Below are positions 1-12,835 of a stretch of 64,000 bases of DNA, one piece after another. The number at the start of each line of letters is the position of its first letter. Positions within the stretch are counted from its first letter, which is position 1. Made by a program: the position numbers and the translations under genes. The notes beneath the pieces were generated by a model. It had not been told where the DNA came from. It saw nothing but the letters and a program-made list of their open reading frames with translations, and made no database searches. The stretch is from positions 62,001 to 126,000 of the forward strand of contig WEDG01001390.1 in the NCBI GenBank assembly GCA_017591395.1, written 5' to 3'. The stretch is from Schistocephalus solidus. Its lineage: Eukaryota; Platyhelminthes; Cestoda; Diphyllobothriidea; Diphyllobothriidae.

Positions 1-1118
1 TCCTGCCTGTTGAGCAGGGCTATTTCAGAAATATTCGAGAGAATGTATGCTGTAGTTCAAAAGTATTCGGAGAGTCATTCAATAAGGTTTTAACAGGATT
101 TTCTTAGCCCTCGGAACTTTGGCATTGCCTGAGGCTGAACTTCCACCACAATATGAAATGTAAATTAGAAGACTAACCTCGAGAAGTATTACCTTCCAAC
201 TTTCAATATATTATTAAAAGGAAGAAATATTTCCATAAGGCTAAAAGGACAAAGTCACAAGACAATTCCCACACTGTTGTCTGCTGTTCTTCCATTATAT
301 ACATTCTTAATTTATCAATTGTAATTTCACTTGGAAGATACCTTACTTAAGTAGTATGAGATAAACACTTGTTTTCTGGGAATGTATGTTCATTTTAACT
401 TCCTTAAAAAGCACAACCTATTCACTTTTTAGTAGTGGATTTTTTAAAATAATCTTTCGAGGAATTTGTAGCTGCAAATATTCGCGATTAGCATTCGGTT
501 AGTTGAGTTCAATGCAATCCATATGTTTACCACTGAGGTTCCCTCCATATGAAATAGGAGCTATCGTATTCCGTGGTATACATGGAAATATCGTTTATAT
601 TTGGAATGCATAATGGTCAGAGTTGGTAAACCTGTGGATACTGCCGTACGAATACATATCTCACAGATGACTAGCGAAGTTTACACTGAGGACAATAATC
701 ATACGCACGACCAATCACAATGCCGGACACCGTGGACTATAAGGCAGAATTGAATGTTCGAGCTCTAAATGACTTGTCGATAACTACGGCATAAAATCGT
801 ACATTTTTTGATAGAATTGACTTTGTCAATACAAACGAAAATTCGAGTTCCAGAAAACCGATGAGAAAAAGGAGACGCGATCGTTGGAATGCATTTTGGT
901 CGTCTGAAATTTAGGACTCATGCTTTGGACACGGATGGCCGAGCACGCAGAGGTAGTGAGTAGGGATGAAGCCAACACCCACGTCGTGCCTCATTAGACG
1001 AAACCCGGACACGCATTCTGTTCTGACGAGGCCGAAATTTTTGCGACGTGATAACTGCATAAGCCGTCAGCTGCTTTAGCCATGCTTGCCTGACCCGCAC
1101 TACGACAACAAACCCGAT
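1..1118. other. No gene recognised
   Basis: AT-rich single-copy-looking DNA; short open frames only. Confidence 0.6.
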
Positions 1119-1200
1119 TGTTTCCTCCTCCTCCTCCTCCTCCTCCTCCTCCTCCTCCTCCTCATTCTTCTTCTTCTTCTTCTTCTTATTCTTCTTCTCC
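1119..1200 (+). repeat. (CTC)n followed by (TTC)n
   Basis: About 13 CTC units, then about 11 TTC units with one A interruption. Confidence 0.95.
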
Positions 1201-2084
1201 CACTTCCCCTTTTATCCTTTCTCCTCTGTATGCATTATTAAAGCTTTGACAGAACATTATAATCGACCACGTGGGAGCGCGCTGGCGGCCACGGCTTAGC
1301 CAAATGGCTGAGCGATTATTACAACAATAGCCAACTGAAGCGATTAAATAGCGCAATTAGCGACTCGGTGTTAAGGAAAACAAAACATAATCGCATCAGG
1401 GAAAAATCTCACTATAACTCCTATCTGCAATGCATGGTTCAGTTGCCCTGCTGTGTACTCCAGGAGAAACAAAATTTTCCCTTTGTGTTGTGATGAACGC
1501 TGGAGCAGTTAATTTTGATACGCTGGCAATGGTATGGCAGCTGCATCCCACGAATACTGAGAGATATAGGAATACGCGTTATTTTGAAAGTCACATTCAA
1601 AATTTTCAGAAAAAAATGACTCCATTCACTAAGACCATAGGATAAATTAACAGATTGTGCAAGAGTCAAAATATTCGAACTGGATATCCAATCGGGGAGA
1701 CAGTTACAATTTCAGTTTCTGTATTCCCATCCCTTTACTCATAAGTTAACTTGCTGCAATAGTAATACAGAGCGCTGCTATGCCGTGTACGGCAAGCAAT
1801 ATGCGGAAGGCCTCAGCGCATGGGACGGGAAGACATCGCGGCAGAATGGAGGGGAGGTACAGCAACATCAAGAATTCAATCGGAAAATTGATTGACCGCC
1901 CTGAGGTGTTATTCTAATACCATATTCACTAAAATTAAAACTTATGTGCAACCATAGCTTTTATTTGATGCTGTCTCATAAAAAATCCGAGTATGAATCC
2001 GAAAGACCAGAATAAGGAAACTCGCACCCATGACCAAGTCTCCATATTCTCCACTACCTTGTGGGTTTGATCACATTTGGATTA
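1201..2084. other. No gene recognised
   Basis: Two overlapping 70-codon frames (1430-1669) lie opposite each other and show nothing protein-like. Confidence 0.6.
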
Positions 2085-2200
2085 AATTACTAATCTAAGC
2101 TCGGTAAGAGCGTTGCAGCCTTGCTCAGGTTGTCATCAGTTCAAATCTCACCGAGGCCGCTGAAATTTTTGCAATTGGTTCAGTTGAATTTCAAAAGGAT
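2085..2200 (+). mobile_element. Second tRNA-like SINE family, copy 1
   Basis: A tRNA-like stretch (GCTCGGTAAGAGCGTTG ... AGTTCAAATCTCACCGAGG) followed by GCCGCTGAAATTTTTGC. The same order recurs at 11690-11835. No hammerhead motif. Confidence 0.45.
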
Positions 2201-2379
2201 CATTAGTTTTTTATGAGCACACTATACCACATATTTGATATCGGATTCAAGTGCTTCTGCACACTTGAAATTGCAACAAAGGCAGTGTTTACATAATGTT
2301 TCACTTTCCATATCGAAAATGCCTTAGAAATATGCAAAACACTTCTGACTATGAGTCAATTTGATAAATTTTGAAGACT

Positions 2380-2720
2380 AACGCGAACGCCGACGCCCAC
2401 GGTGTTGTCCATGGAATGGTTGCAGGACGGTGACTTGTGGGTGAGTTAGTTTATGCTGAGAGACATGCACCCTCCCTCCTTCCTCACCCACAGCCTTTTG
2501 GTGGCAAGGAAAATGACAGCAAGTGGAGGCTTTCTGGGCCAAAAAGAACGCTAAAGTTGAAATCCCGTCTTGGCGTGGCACCCGTGATCTTGTCCGGAAA
2601 CCTTTATCATGCTGCGTAAGAGCTGTTCGGAGCTCAACTGAGTGAGAATATCATTAGGGCCACATTAAGAAGGAGCCATTTTAGGCTGACACTCAGTCTT
2701 ATGAATTGCCGAGCTGTCCT
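2380..2720 (+). repeat. Single copy of the 345-bp repeat family
   Basis: GGTGACTTGTGGGTGAGTTAG, CCTCCCTCCTTCCTC and GGCCACATTAAGAAGGAGCC match 44433-44700. No real gene; the open frames here are accidental. Confidence 0.55.
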
Positions 2721-3804
2721 GTCTGTTGGCAACCCGCTGTGCAACCAATGTAAGGTTGTCGTGGCAGACGCTACTTCTTCAGATTTTTAAGGGAGGGATA
2801 GTGTGCTGATGTCAGTCTAACTCTCTGCCCCTGGCCATGCATCAGCCGGCTGTCCCAGCTTGTCTACTAGCTGGTGCTGAAATTGAACGCAGTGGCCGAC
2901 GTGGCTTAAAGGTCTGTGCTAGGTAGTTCATAAGAGCAGCCATGTAGTGAAGTAATTTTGAGCTTGCTCGGACGCAGCACAGCACAATAACCGCGTGTCG
3001 TGAGCCAACCTGATCCGTGATTTGGTGAAGCGCATTTGCAGCGTATATCGTCATTGCTGGGGATGAATTCCGTCCTGTAATATCTGCACGTTTAGCGATG
3101 CCACTGGTGAACTTTTGGAAGTGATACGGGTCATGTTCGGCATCTTAGGAAAGGACCTCTGGCGCGTGAAAAAAATCGGAAAGTGCTTTATGGAAAATAA
3201 CATATGAAATTTTCCGCGAGCAACGGAATAACCGGAAGTGGGGTTTATTTTGAAACAGCGAGCTTCTAGTAGGCCAAAATATTGTATGCATCCAAAAACC
3301 GAGTTTTGCGAAAGTGGCTTTTCTGTCAATTAGATGCACAAAATGAGATTTATATGCCTCAGCTGACGGAACTATAATCAACTTTACGCTGCCGTGGTAA
3401 ATCGCCAGAAGATAACATGGATCGTGTAATTTTGGCTTCTTCTACTTGCGGATGAAAATGTGAGTGTTAATAATCGCACTGAAATACCAGCACTATACTT
3501 TCGGTTAAAAATCTAGGATAGGGTCTAAGGACAATCATCGTGCTAAAAACCTCCAGAAAACTTCAGAAAGACAGACTACTAGTGCATGGGAAAGGAACCA
3601 GAGTAAAACCGATGCTAGGGATTCACATCCCATGACAAATTAGCCCATCCCGTACATTAATAACTCCGATGCACTGTACGTTGCGGTTCGGTAGGCTGCC
3701 AACTGACACTGTGACCATTTCTATCCCAGGACTGAGCATTAGATTGCAATGGCTCCATCTTAATGTAACTCACATAATACCCTCAGCAAACTGAGCTGCG
3801 AGCC

Positions 3805-4015
3805 TCCATTGTCACTTGGTGTCTGTGCGTTTGAGACCCACTCGTGGGTGGCACGCGTAGACGGGTCGCTTTGATTGATGAGCCACTGCGCTCAAGCCCA
3901 CTTTAGATCGTCCTGACATTGCCTCAGCATGGTTGGGGGGAAGGAGTGCCGTAGATGCCTCTCAAATCTGCTTTGCAAGAAAGTAGTTAGTGCACATACC
4001 GTGTAGGAGAGACAT
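3805..4015 (+). repeat. Dispersed repeat (copy also at 18080)
   Basis: GTGGCACGCGTAGACGGGTC, AGCCACTGCGCTCAAGCCCAC and GTAGATGC match 18125-18240 in the same order. Function unknown. Confidence 0.5.
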
Positions 4016-4589
4016 GAAAGTCATCATTTGTGACGGTATGACTTTCATATTAAACTTCAATAAGTGATTCCTTTTATTACAAACGTAGAAATGCTTTTAG
4101 TTCGTAGCTCCAAAGTCTCTATTCTCTCTATCTTTCCTGCTTAAATTTGTGCACCAGAACTAAGGTACGGGCTCAGTAACTAAAACTTGTTCCAGTTTCG
4201 TTGACAGCAGCTTTTTCCTCCCAACTGAGAACAGAATTTTAATCTGGAAAGGGACAAAATAGGAAAAGAGCATACTTATCGTTTAGTTGGTGAGAATAAA
4301 GACCCTGCGTTGAACTGTTGCAGCCTCAATAATGCATTCCATTCGAAAATTTGATTTATTTTGTCTTCGGTTGTTGAAAATTCTCTCGAATGCCCAAGTT
4401 TTCTAGCTTCACATTGGCTGTAATTGACATCTTGAGAAAAAATCTTGCTATGATCTGATTATGATGACACACTCAGCAGTTGCGGACGAAGTCGACGGTT
4501 TGGTCCTTCTCGAAAAGAGGCAGCATTTTAAGGTTAACTGACGGCATCCACTTTGGGACTGATTCCTGTGCTCTTATGAACATGGGTAA

Positions 4590-4795
4590 ATGTTCGCCCA
4601 GGCAGATAGGTGGTCTTGCGCTAAATTCCGTAGACATATGTTACTGTGTCGTAACTTTAACCCTAAGCATAACTGTAATTCTATTCCTCTTGTCCCTAAC
4701 TATGAGGCTAACAGTAACCCTAACCCCATCCACCCTGGCATTTGCCGCAAGGTCACATATAGTATGGGAACGCTTATAACTGTTTCCGACCATTT
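4590..4795. mobile_element. Probable TIR element remnant with telomere-like core
   Basis: TTGCGCTAAATTCCG, then CCCTAA-type units (AACCCTAAGC, AGTAACCCTAACCCC), then CACCCTGGCATTTGCCGC. The outer arms are too diverged to place the ends. Confidence 0.4.
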
Positions 4796-5873
4796 GAACG
4801 AGTGCACCCACTGCACTAGCTCGTCACACGAAAACTGAACGGTGACGATAGCCTAGCAGGTGATATTTGGGACAAATAAATAGTTCCATCTACCGAATGC
4901 ACAGTCGGCTTTATCACGGACAATTATAAAGATAATCACCAATAACTTGCCTCCTTGGTTGCAACAGTCCAATTCACTCTCGGCATGCGGCCAAAGAAGC
5001 GGTTGGGGAAAGGTTTTCGAGCATTTTATGCTGTTCAGTTAAGCGTATCATCCGGAAAGATCTGTTTCACTACTTATACATGTAAGCGCTGGTTGCCGGG
5101 TTGACAAAGGGTGAATTTGCGTCAATATAAGCTCCCCAACGAGAGTGATAATCACTTATCGTGCCGTCCCGCGAGTTGAATCCTCCACATCCATCGCAAA
5201 CCTCCATATATCCAACTTCCACAGCGAGTTCAGGAACAATGCTTGCGGATAAAGTACCGATAATCAACAAGTTCAAGGTCCGAATCCTCACAATGCCTTT
5301 ATCTAAATACATATATGTATATATGTATGTCAACTGTTACATTCGAAACGCAGTTGACATAAAATGTGCATATGTCTTAACACAAAAGTTCAGTGTGGGC
5401 TTGTGTGTGTGAGCACGTGTGCGTGTTACACTCTTCTGTGACGCTCGCGGTTTCAAACAAACAGACCAATAGCCGAACTCGGCACAATCAATTTGAGGAC
5501 CGAATTAGGCTTGTGAATACCACAAGCTTTAAAATAGCCTGACATTCTCAGCACTTGCGGCTCAGCCAGCAGGAAGCGTTAGCACGTCAGACCGGCAGAG
5601 CAGCCGCATGGATTCAAGAACCGCAGTGAAATGTAGGTATTTCTTATACCCAAATTAAATAGCTCACTTAAGGTGTTATTCTTAAATTACCAAATTTTAC
5701 TGGAATTGCTTTTAAGTAAAAAGTTGTGTCCTCTTTTATTCACATGAGTAAAATATACGTTTTTATTGTTCATAACACAAAGATGAGTACAGGCAAAACT
5801 TCTAGTTGGAGGCGGATCTTATTCGTATAGAAGGTTTATCAGCTCATATAGAGCTTCACATAGCGGAACGAGT

Positions 5874-5896
5874 GATATATATATATATATATATAT
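5874..5896 (+). repeat. (TA)n microsatellite
   Basis: Eleven TA units, next to a Penelope-like end fragment. Confidence 0.9.
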
Positions 5897-5945
5897 ACTG
5901 AAATATCGGCATCCCAAGAAATGTAATTCATGGGGCTGGTTTAAA
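5874..5945 (-). mobile_element. Penelope-like terminal fragment next to (TA)n
   Basis: A (TA)n run (5874-5896) is followed by CGGCATCCCAAGA and AATTCATGGGG, which resemble the end of the main Penelope-like element at 20700-20755, also next to (TA)n. Confidence 0.4.
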
Positions 5946-6009
5946 AGTAATATCTTGGGCACTTACCTTCTCATCCTGCCCTGACTCAGTCGCGAACGTA
6001 TCAGTTTAA

Positions 6010-6205
6010 AAATGCATACATAAATGGTGAAGACGGTATACCGTACTCTCGATATAGGTACTAGCTAGAAGCCCAGACAAGGGTGTTTTACCGATGTTTC
6101 TGCTGCTGCTGCATGACGCAGCAACAAGGGCTTCAGCTCCTAAGTGTGGTCCCCAGCGTCCTCTATACGGTTTCTTGGATATTCACTCGAGAAAATAATC
6201 AAGGT
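6010..6205 (+). repeat. 352-bp satellite, single diverged part
   Basis: TATACCGTACTCTCGATATA, CTAGAAGCCCAGACAAGGG, GATGTTTCTGCTGCTGC and the CCCCAGCGTCCTCTATACGG stretch match the satellite unit of 19.7 kb. Confidence 0.65.
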
Positions 6206-6239
6206 AATAAGTTATAAAATTACTACTTTTATATATGAC

Positions 6240-6540
6240 ATGATAAAATGACCTACGAAAGAAAGCGACACTAGAATGACTGTTTCTGGCTTATTAACCG
6301 TCATCTGTTTGCCATACTCAACTACACTTGTTGCATCCCCCGAGTTTCGAATCCATGACCTGTTAGTTAGAAGTCCAACGTCCTGACTATTAAGCCACGG
6401 GCTGGTTGTCCTATTGATTGCGATCAGATATATTAACGGTGGAAGCGGGACGCTCTCCAATCGCTTACGACACATACTCCTCCCGTAGTGCCTTGGAGCT
6501 CTTTCTTGAGCTCCGAGAGCAGCCGCGGATAGTGACCCCT
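6240..6540 (-). mobile_element. SINE copy, hammerhead decayed
   Basis: On the minus strand: GC-rich module (6540-6450), tRNA-like part with box B-like GGATTCGAAACTC (about 6339-6351) and box A-like GTGGCTTAATAG, then a hammerhead-like tail with CAGATGA in place of CTGATGA and GAAA near 6274. One core base is wrong and stem I is lost. Confidence 0.6.
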
Positions 6541-9500
6541 ATTCCCATGTGCTTAGGCTATTTTATTCTCCAAAGCCCATCTGATCGGTGTGCTCATAAT
6601 ACTTAGGTATCACCGTGGTTTTCTCATACTGCCAACGTGAATGCATAGGACCAACGAAAAATTCATATCTTAGGCACCTACCTGCAAGTCCTTCACCGAA
6701 TACTTTGAGAACTCATTGGCTTATTATATATGCATATATATGTATAATAAGTACAGGAGTAGATGCTCGTGGCAAAATAGAATTTGAAATCGCTTGGCAA
6801 AATCGCTTGGAATTTTTGAAATCGACAATAGGGCATCAGTTTGAACGTGCCAAGCAGTCTTTGACCGTAACCAGATGCAAGTATATGTCCTGGAGTAAAT
6901 CTTCCAGCAGCCCTTGAATGCACACCTTTGTCCAATATTGTTTCGGCACTTGTGTAGAAATGTTCACTGTTCTTGAGTTAAACTATTTTGCATGGTCCTG
7001 CCTATTTAGTCTACCTAGGAGATTAGGGACCACAGCTACTAACAAACAGCTGAAATCTACGCATACTTTAGAGCCCACTAAATCGCTTATAACTTCGTAT
7101 TTCAATGTTCAAACATCAAATATACCTTCAAATGTCATCCTAAAGCACTTTGATATTGTTTTAAAGTCATATTACCGCAATGCATTTAAACAATTATGGC
7201 TTAGAGCTACTCATGACTACACCTAAATGTGTAACACCCACCTAGAAAAAAAGACTTATCAAGTAACCCATGTATAAATATTTTTTTGTTATTTTGCCGT
7301 GCTTACATAAATATTTGAAAATTAGGGGAATATTTTTTATCCTCATCCCTGTAGTTAGTCACGTAAATAAATGAGAAGCATTAGCGATTATTTTAAGGAC
7401 ACTCTACGAATAAAATCCGCGCATAAGCGGGGGTTGGTCAACCATGCATACGAAAACACGGATTCTCAACGAACGGATAAAAATAAGGCGAATAAGTATG
7501 CTACTTAGCCCAGTGCAAGCCTCTGCTGATGCTGCAAGCTAATGATGGTTCATTTTGGTTTACATTCGGATAGACAGATTTCTGAACAAGAAAATAGGCT
7601 GACACAGAATGTAAGCATCCCAGTGTTTGACCCTACTCAAACAAATTTGTATCAGTAGTTGTCTTCTACCTCATCATATTTAACTGAAGGAATACCTGAG
7701 TGGCAAACACCTTGGAGGAGACTCTGAAAAATGAGCGACTTAAAATTCCTCACTCCTGTAGCGTAGTGAAAATTTCGTCGCAGAAGGCAATAGGACAACT
7801 GGACCCTCATAATGCAAAATACTCCAGCCTATAAAGGAGAAAGTAACTCGCTGACTGCCGTGTACAAAAATGTTTCCCGACGGACTTAAAATTTAACAAA
7901 ATGAGACCTATGCGAGGCAGTTCAAAAAGGAAATATCCCGACCAGTGAGGATTAGCTTCAGAAGACAGCCATGACGTTAAATCACAAATATTCTAATGAT
8001 TGAGAGGGAAATCGGGATACAGTAGCAGAACCCAATAACGTGGTTAAATCAGGATCGAAGCTTGGCAAAAGGCACATTCTCTGCGGACGCCGAGTCACGT
8101 GTCAGAAGAAAAAAACTGTTTGAGAAAACGTTCTTTCTACAAAAAAATAAAAACAAACACTTGAACACGTGTTTCTGCTCAAAGCAGACTAATCCACCTC
8201 CATATGTTATATTTCAACGTAATCGATTAAGAATGTGAATTTCAGAAAGAAGAAGAGGAAGACGAACATATTAACCGCCTTATTTAATTTTTTATTACAT
8301 TTACTTCACCATGGGGGTATAACATTTGCTTCCAATGTTGGGCATTTGTACAGATCTCATCTAAAACTTGCTCTATTGTCCCTAATAAATTATTATGATA
8401 CATCATATCAGTTTTTCTCCATCCTTAATAGATCGAAGAATGATGCTCTGGTTTCTCGAAGGTCAGAAGAATATAAGAAATATGCATATTTTTAATAGGA
8501 ATAGTTCTCCATCTGCGACTTTACGCATAAATATTAAGTTGTTTGATCCGATTTAAAAGCCCTACTTAGTATATCGCATTGAGCAGTGTGTTTTCTAATA
8601 AAAAACAGCCTTCGTATTATTTTCAACTATTACCTTCTTTTCCGGCACATCTGTTGCACAAAGCAAAGCAACTGGCACGCCTGCTCAACAGCAGTTGTAT
8701 TTGAAGATACAATGTTATTTAACATTATCTAAAAGAAAATCGTTAACAAGTCCCCCACTCTAACTTATTGCATTGAAAATTTCTGAGACGGCTGGCATAA
8801 TTGGAAATTATTTCGGGATAATTTTTAAATAAACTGAGGTAAAAATGTTGGCGTTTGAAATGTACATTTATTTTTAAGAATTCTAAAACAATCAACCTGC
8901 TGCATTTAGTATTGTTCGTATGCAGCTTTTGTTCATAGGTTTTTAAAAGTTGTTGAATTTCCCGAGTTTTATGCGGCTCGATTCCTCGTTTACATAGGAC
9001 GGTGATACGACTTTTGAATTGGCCAACATCAACTAAATGGACCCTGTAGCTGTTTTGAGACTGTGCTTGCCTGTTTTACGGGGGTTTGAAGTCACATGTC
9101 TTCAACTCTACTGTCTCATTTTCACTCACTTGGAACTGACGGCTTTTGGGCATAATGACGCTTCTGGCGCCTCTTTTCTTGCTGATATTATCTCGGTGTG
9201 GACCTTATTTATGGACTGGCACATGTTCGTTTTGTTTCACATGACGGCTTAATTGCTGTCGTTGTGTACAATAATTGTAGCCTGCTCCAGCTATTCGCTT
9301 CCTATCTATCAGAACATTTTTTTAAAAATCAAATGACGATGAGAAGGAGGAGGAGGAAGAAGAAGAGAATATTTCATTACCCTTAGACTGCAAGACTGGA
9401 TTGTTAATATGGAAGCGTTGTCGATTCAGACCAGACTGTCCCGCGATAACCCTTGTCTTCGCTGAAACAGTTCAGTGACTAGGGCGAATAGGTTGGATCG

Positions 9501-9850
9501 TCAACAACCACCCGCTCCATCTGCATTTTCGAGATGCTATTTAAGGTGCCTACCAATCCATCTACCCATTCTGCATTCTAACAGAAAATTACTGGCATAC
9601 TTAATGCACAACGTTCTACAGGTGCTTGTCTTCAGCATTTATGAGTTGCGCATAAGATACCTATTTTAACGGTAACTATAACAGTTTGGGCTTAATATGC
9701 TAACCATCCGCATCCCTACTCTGATTTGTCACCTGTGTATATCCATGAAAGCGTGTACGTTTACGTCACTCTTGCTCTGATTAACGTTAATCCTCTTCTT
9801 TAAGCAATTCCCATGTAAAAAGAAGTGTTAATTTCTTATTTATCATATCA
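6541..9850. other. No gene recognised
   Basis: AT-rich; frames up to about 100 codons have no domain signature. Possibly part of the upstream FNDC3 intron or the 5' flank. Confidence 0.6.
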
Positions 9851-10857
9851 TTCTTCTTCTTCTTCTTCTTCTTCTTCTTCTTCTTCTTCTTCTTCTTCTT
9901 CTTCTTCTTCTTCTTCTTCTTCTTCGTCGTCTTCTTCTTCTTCTTCTTCTTCTTCTTCTTCTTCTTCTTCTTCTTCTTCTTCTTCTTCTTCTTCTTCTTC
10001 TTCTTCTTCTTCTTCTTCTTCTTCTTCTTCTTCTTCTTCTTCTTCTTCTTCTTCTTCTTCTTCTTCTTCTTCTTCTTCTTCTTCTTCTTCTTCTTCTTCT
10101 TCTTCTTCTTCTTCTTCTTCTTCTTCTTCTTCTTCTTCTGCTTCTTCTTCTTCTTCTTCTTCTTCTTCTTCTTCTTCTTCTTCTTCTTCTTCTTCTTCTT
10201 TTCTTCTTCTTCTTCTTCTTCTTCTTCTTCTTCTTCTTCTTCTTCTTCTTCTTCTTCTTCTTCTTCTTCTTCTTCTTCTTCTTCTTCTTCTTCTTCTTCT
10301 TCTTCTTCTTCTTCTTCTTCTTCTTCTTCTTCTTCTTCTTCTTCTTCTTCTTCTTCTTCTTCTTCTTCTTCTTCTTCTTCTTCTTCTTCTTCTTCTTCTT
10401 CTTCTTCTTCTTCTTCTTCTTCTTCTTCTTCTTCTTCTTCTTCTTCTTCTTCTTCTTCTTCTTCTTCTTCTTCTTCTTCTTCTTCTTCTTCTTCTTCTTC
10501 TTCTTCTTCTTCTTCTTCTTCTTCTTCTTCTTCTTCTTCTTCTTCTTCTTCTTCTTCTTCTTCTTCTTCTTCTTCTTCTTCTTCTTCTTCTTCTTCTTCT
10601 TCTTCTTCTTCTTCTTCTTCTTCTTCTTCTTCTTCTTCTTCTTCTTCTTCTTCTTCTTCTTCTTCTTCTTCTTCTTCTTCTTCTTCTTCTTCTTCTTCTT
10701 CTTCTTCTTCTTCTTCTTCTTCTTCTTCTTCTTCTTCTTCTTCTTCTTCTTCTTCTTCTTCTTCTTCTTCTTCTTCTTCTTCTTCTTCTTCTTCTTCTTC
10801 TTCTTCTTCTTCTTCTTCTTCTTCTTCTTCTTCTTTTTCTTCTTCTTCTTCTTCTTC
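9851..10857 (+). repeat. TTC trinucleotide tract, about 1 kb (about 335 repeats)
   Basis: Almost pure TTC on the + strand, with breaks at 9926-9931 (GTCGTC), 10140 (G), around 10200 (an added T that shifts the frame) and 10834-10838 (T run). The poly-Ser/poly-Leu open frame over it is an artefact of the repeat. GAA/TTC tracts of this size are known to form triplex (H-DNA). Confidence 0.97.
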
Positions 10858-10990
10858 GTCTACTTTCCTCGACTTCTTATTCTTCGTCTACTTTTCTCGA
10901 CTTCTTCTTCTTCGTCTACTTTCCTCGACTTCTTCTTCGTCTACTTTCCTCGACTTCTTCTTCTTCGTCTACTTTCCTCGACTTCTTCTT
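10858..10990 (+). repeat. 25-28 bp minisatellite grown from the TTC tract
   Basis: Five copies of CGTCTACTTTCCTCGACTTC separated by TTC units of variable number (unit 25 or 28 bp). It sits directly at the end of the TTC tract. Confidence 0.9.
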
Positions 10991-11162
10991 CACTTACACA
11001 CATACATGGAATGCGAAAATCCGCCTCTATAGCGTAAAACATGTTTATCTTAATTAAAACGCTCTCAACTCACAGCCTTCTCTGGACTGATTTTTGATAA
11101 TTTTATTAATGAAAGACTGTTGTTGAGCGTACTACCGACGCCTGGTGAGGGATTTCATGTAA

Positions 11163-11480
11163 GGATTACTTATATGGCCCCCTACACAGGACATCGGTGT
11201 AGGATCGCTCTTTCTATGTAAAAAGATGGCCCTGTGCATCATTCCCGAAAGAGTGAATATTCCTGTGTCCCACCGCTGATAGTAGCCGTAGCGCAAACCT
11301 AACCGGGAGCCCTAATCCTAACTTTGCCTAAACTTTAACCTTACAATTGACGCTAATAAAAACCTTAACCTTAAACCTAAGCATATCCTACCTCAACCTT
11401 TATCTTTAACCCAATCCTAAACTTAACGCAACCTCGAATCATTTACCTAACCCTATTTTCCCTGGAGTTTGACGCCGAGT
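11163..11480. mobile_element. TIR element with telomere-like core, right end lost
   Basis: Left end GGATTACTTATATGGCCCCC followed by ACACAGGACATCGG; a long degenerate CCTAA core (11298-11450); then CCCTGGAGTTTGACGCCGAG. After that the expected right arm is replaced by the SINE-2 tail (11486). Confidence 0.55.
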
Positions 11481-11689
11481 TTTGTACAAGTGGGTCAAAG
11501 GAATTATTAAAATCTGCCAAAATACTCGACTAATTTATTGTGCCTGGTAGTCATCTGGGGGATTCCAGATTGATTGCCTAGGAAATCCTGCCTAGGCAGT
11601 CAGCTTACTGTATCAGAATTGGTGGATTCCATACGTTGCAGTAGGCTGGGTGGGTAACTTGAACCAAGTGTGATTAAGCTCACGACTCC

Positions 11690-11835
11690 CGGTGGGGCCT
11701 CGTAACTCAGTTGACTAGAGCGTTGACTGTACTAAAGGCTTCCCCTTGCTGGCGTGAGTTTTAATCCCACTGAGGCCGCTAAATTTTTCGCAAGTGGGTC
11801 AAAGGAATTATTCAAGCTGCCAAAATCATCTGCAA
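11690..11835 (+). mobile_element. Second tRNA-like SINE family, copy 2
   Basis: Box A-like GTAACTCAGTTGACTAGAGCG and box B-like GAGTTTTAATCCCAC, then GAGGCCGCTAAATTTTTCGC. Its tail (CAAGTGGGTCAAAGGAATTA) also occurs alone at 11486-11530, so the element or its tail is partly duplicated 0.3 kb apart. Confidence 0.5.
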
Positions 11836-12699
11836 TGATACCTCTTTCGTGGTGCTTCCTTTTCTCATGTCTGGTTTAGGGTTTCGTGTAAGTCATCCTT
11901 ACCGGATTTCAATCTTCATTTGCGTGAGTTGGGAATTTCGCTTCCTACCAGCCTCGATACCCCAGCAATCTGCAACTTGGTTTTCTAACTCTAAATAATG
12001 TTATCCTTTCTCCACCTGTGTAATTTTTTGCAAGTCCTTTGTTGAGACCACAGGCTTTCTAACTATCCGTCAGAAGGCAGTATCAAGCAACTGCAAGCCG
12101 GAAAGGTTTACTTCGAATGTTTCCCATTGCGTTGAACAGAGTTTTAACTCATCTTAGTTGTGGTGCCTGAACACAATTTGGTGTGAGGTTAAATCCCGAA
12201 TCCTCCGTCCCTCACATTAAAAATTGTGAATACACCAGGAAAGGCCACTTCCAGATTACGAGAGAAACTACTCAATAATTTAAAGCTGACTGGTTAAAAA
12301 TAAAACGGAGGTGGACAACTAAGGGTCTGCTTGGTTTATCGACCGGCCGATACTTGAATAGCTTTTGAGGGCCTATCTTTCCGTCCTTGGATTTCTACGT
12401 TTTCTAGAGCTAGGTCTGATTAAATCCGTGCATTAATAAACCAGGAGTAGTGGATGCCTCAGTCTACTCTTCTGTTTATATTGCTATTAGTGTGCTATAT
12501 TTATGAATTTTTAATAAAAATCTGCCAATTCCCTGAACAAGCAAACATCTCGGCCTCCTGATTGCATGAGTATGCTTCTCCGGCCCGTCGTAGGACGGGA
12601 ATTAATCTGCCTCACACAAAAATCCTTAATCTTTTCTCAACAATTTCTTCTACAATCGGCCGGTAGCTGCACCAAAGTACGCCAGCTGGAGCGTCTTGA

Positions 12700-12835
12700 C
12701 TGACTGAGATTACTTATGACCTCCTCTGTCAGATCTTGCATGCGGCATCCAGATCGATTAACCTGTTGGTGCCGGCTAACTTGAGTGCATTGCCTCGAGG
12801 AAACGGTTTTCCTGTAAAAACCTGTAGCGATTGGA
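12700..12835 (-). mobile_element. Penelope-like 3' fragment
   Basis: The + strand GCATGCGGCATCCAGATCGA ... GAGTGCATTGCC ... matches 20957-21040 of the main element. This is the end of the GIY-YIG region on the minus strand, without a full open frame. Confidence 0.5.

Noticed and set aside
9825..11057. 410-codon open frame (poly-Ser, poly-Leu)
   Set aside because: It is the translation of the TTC tract and its minisatellite; it depends on an inserted T and has no other protein feature.
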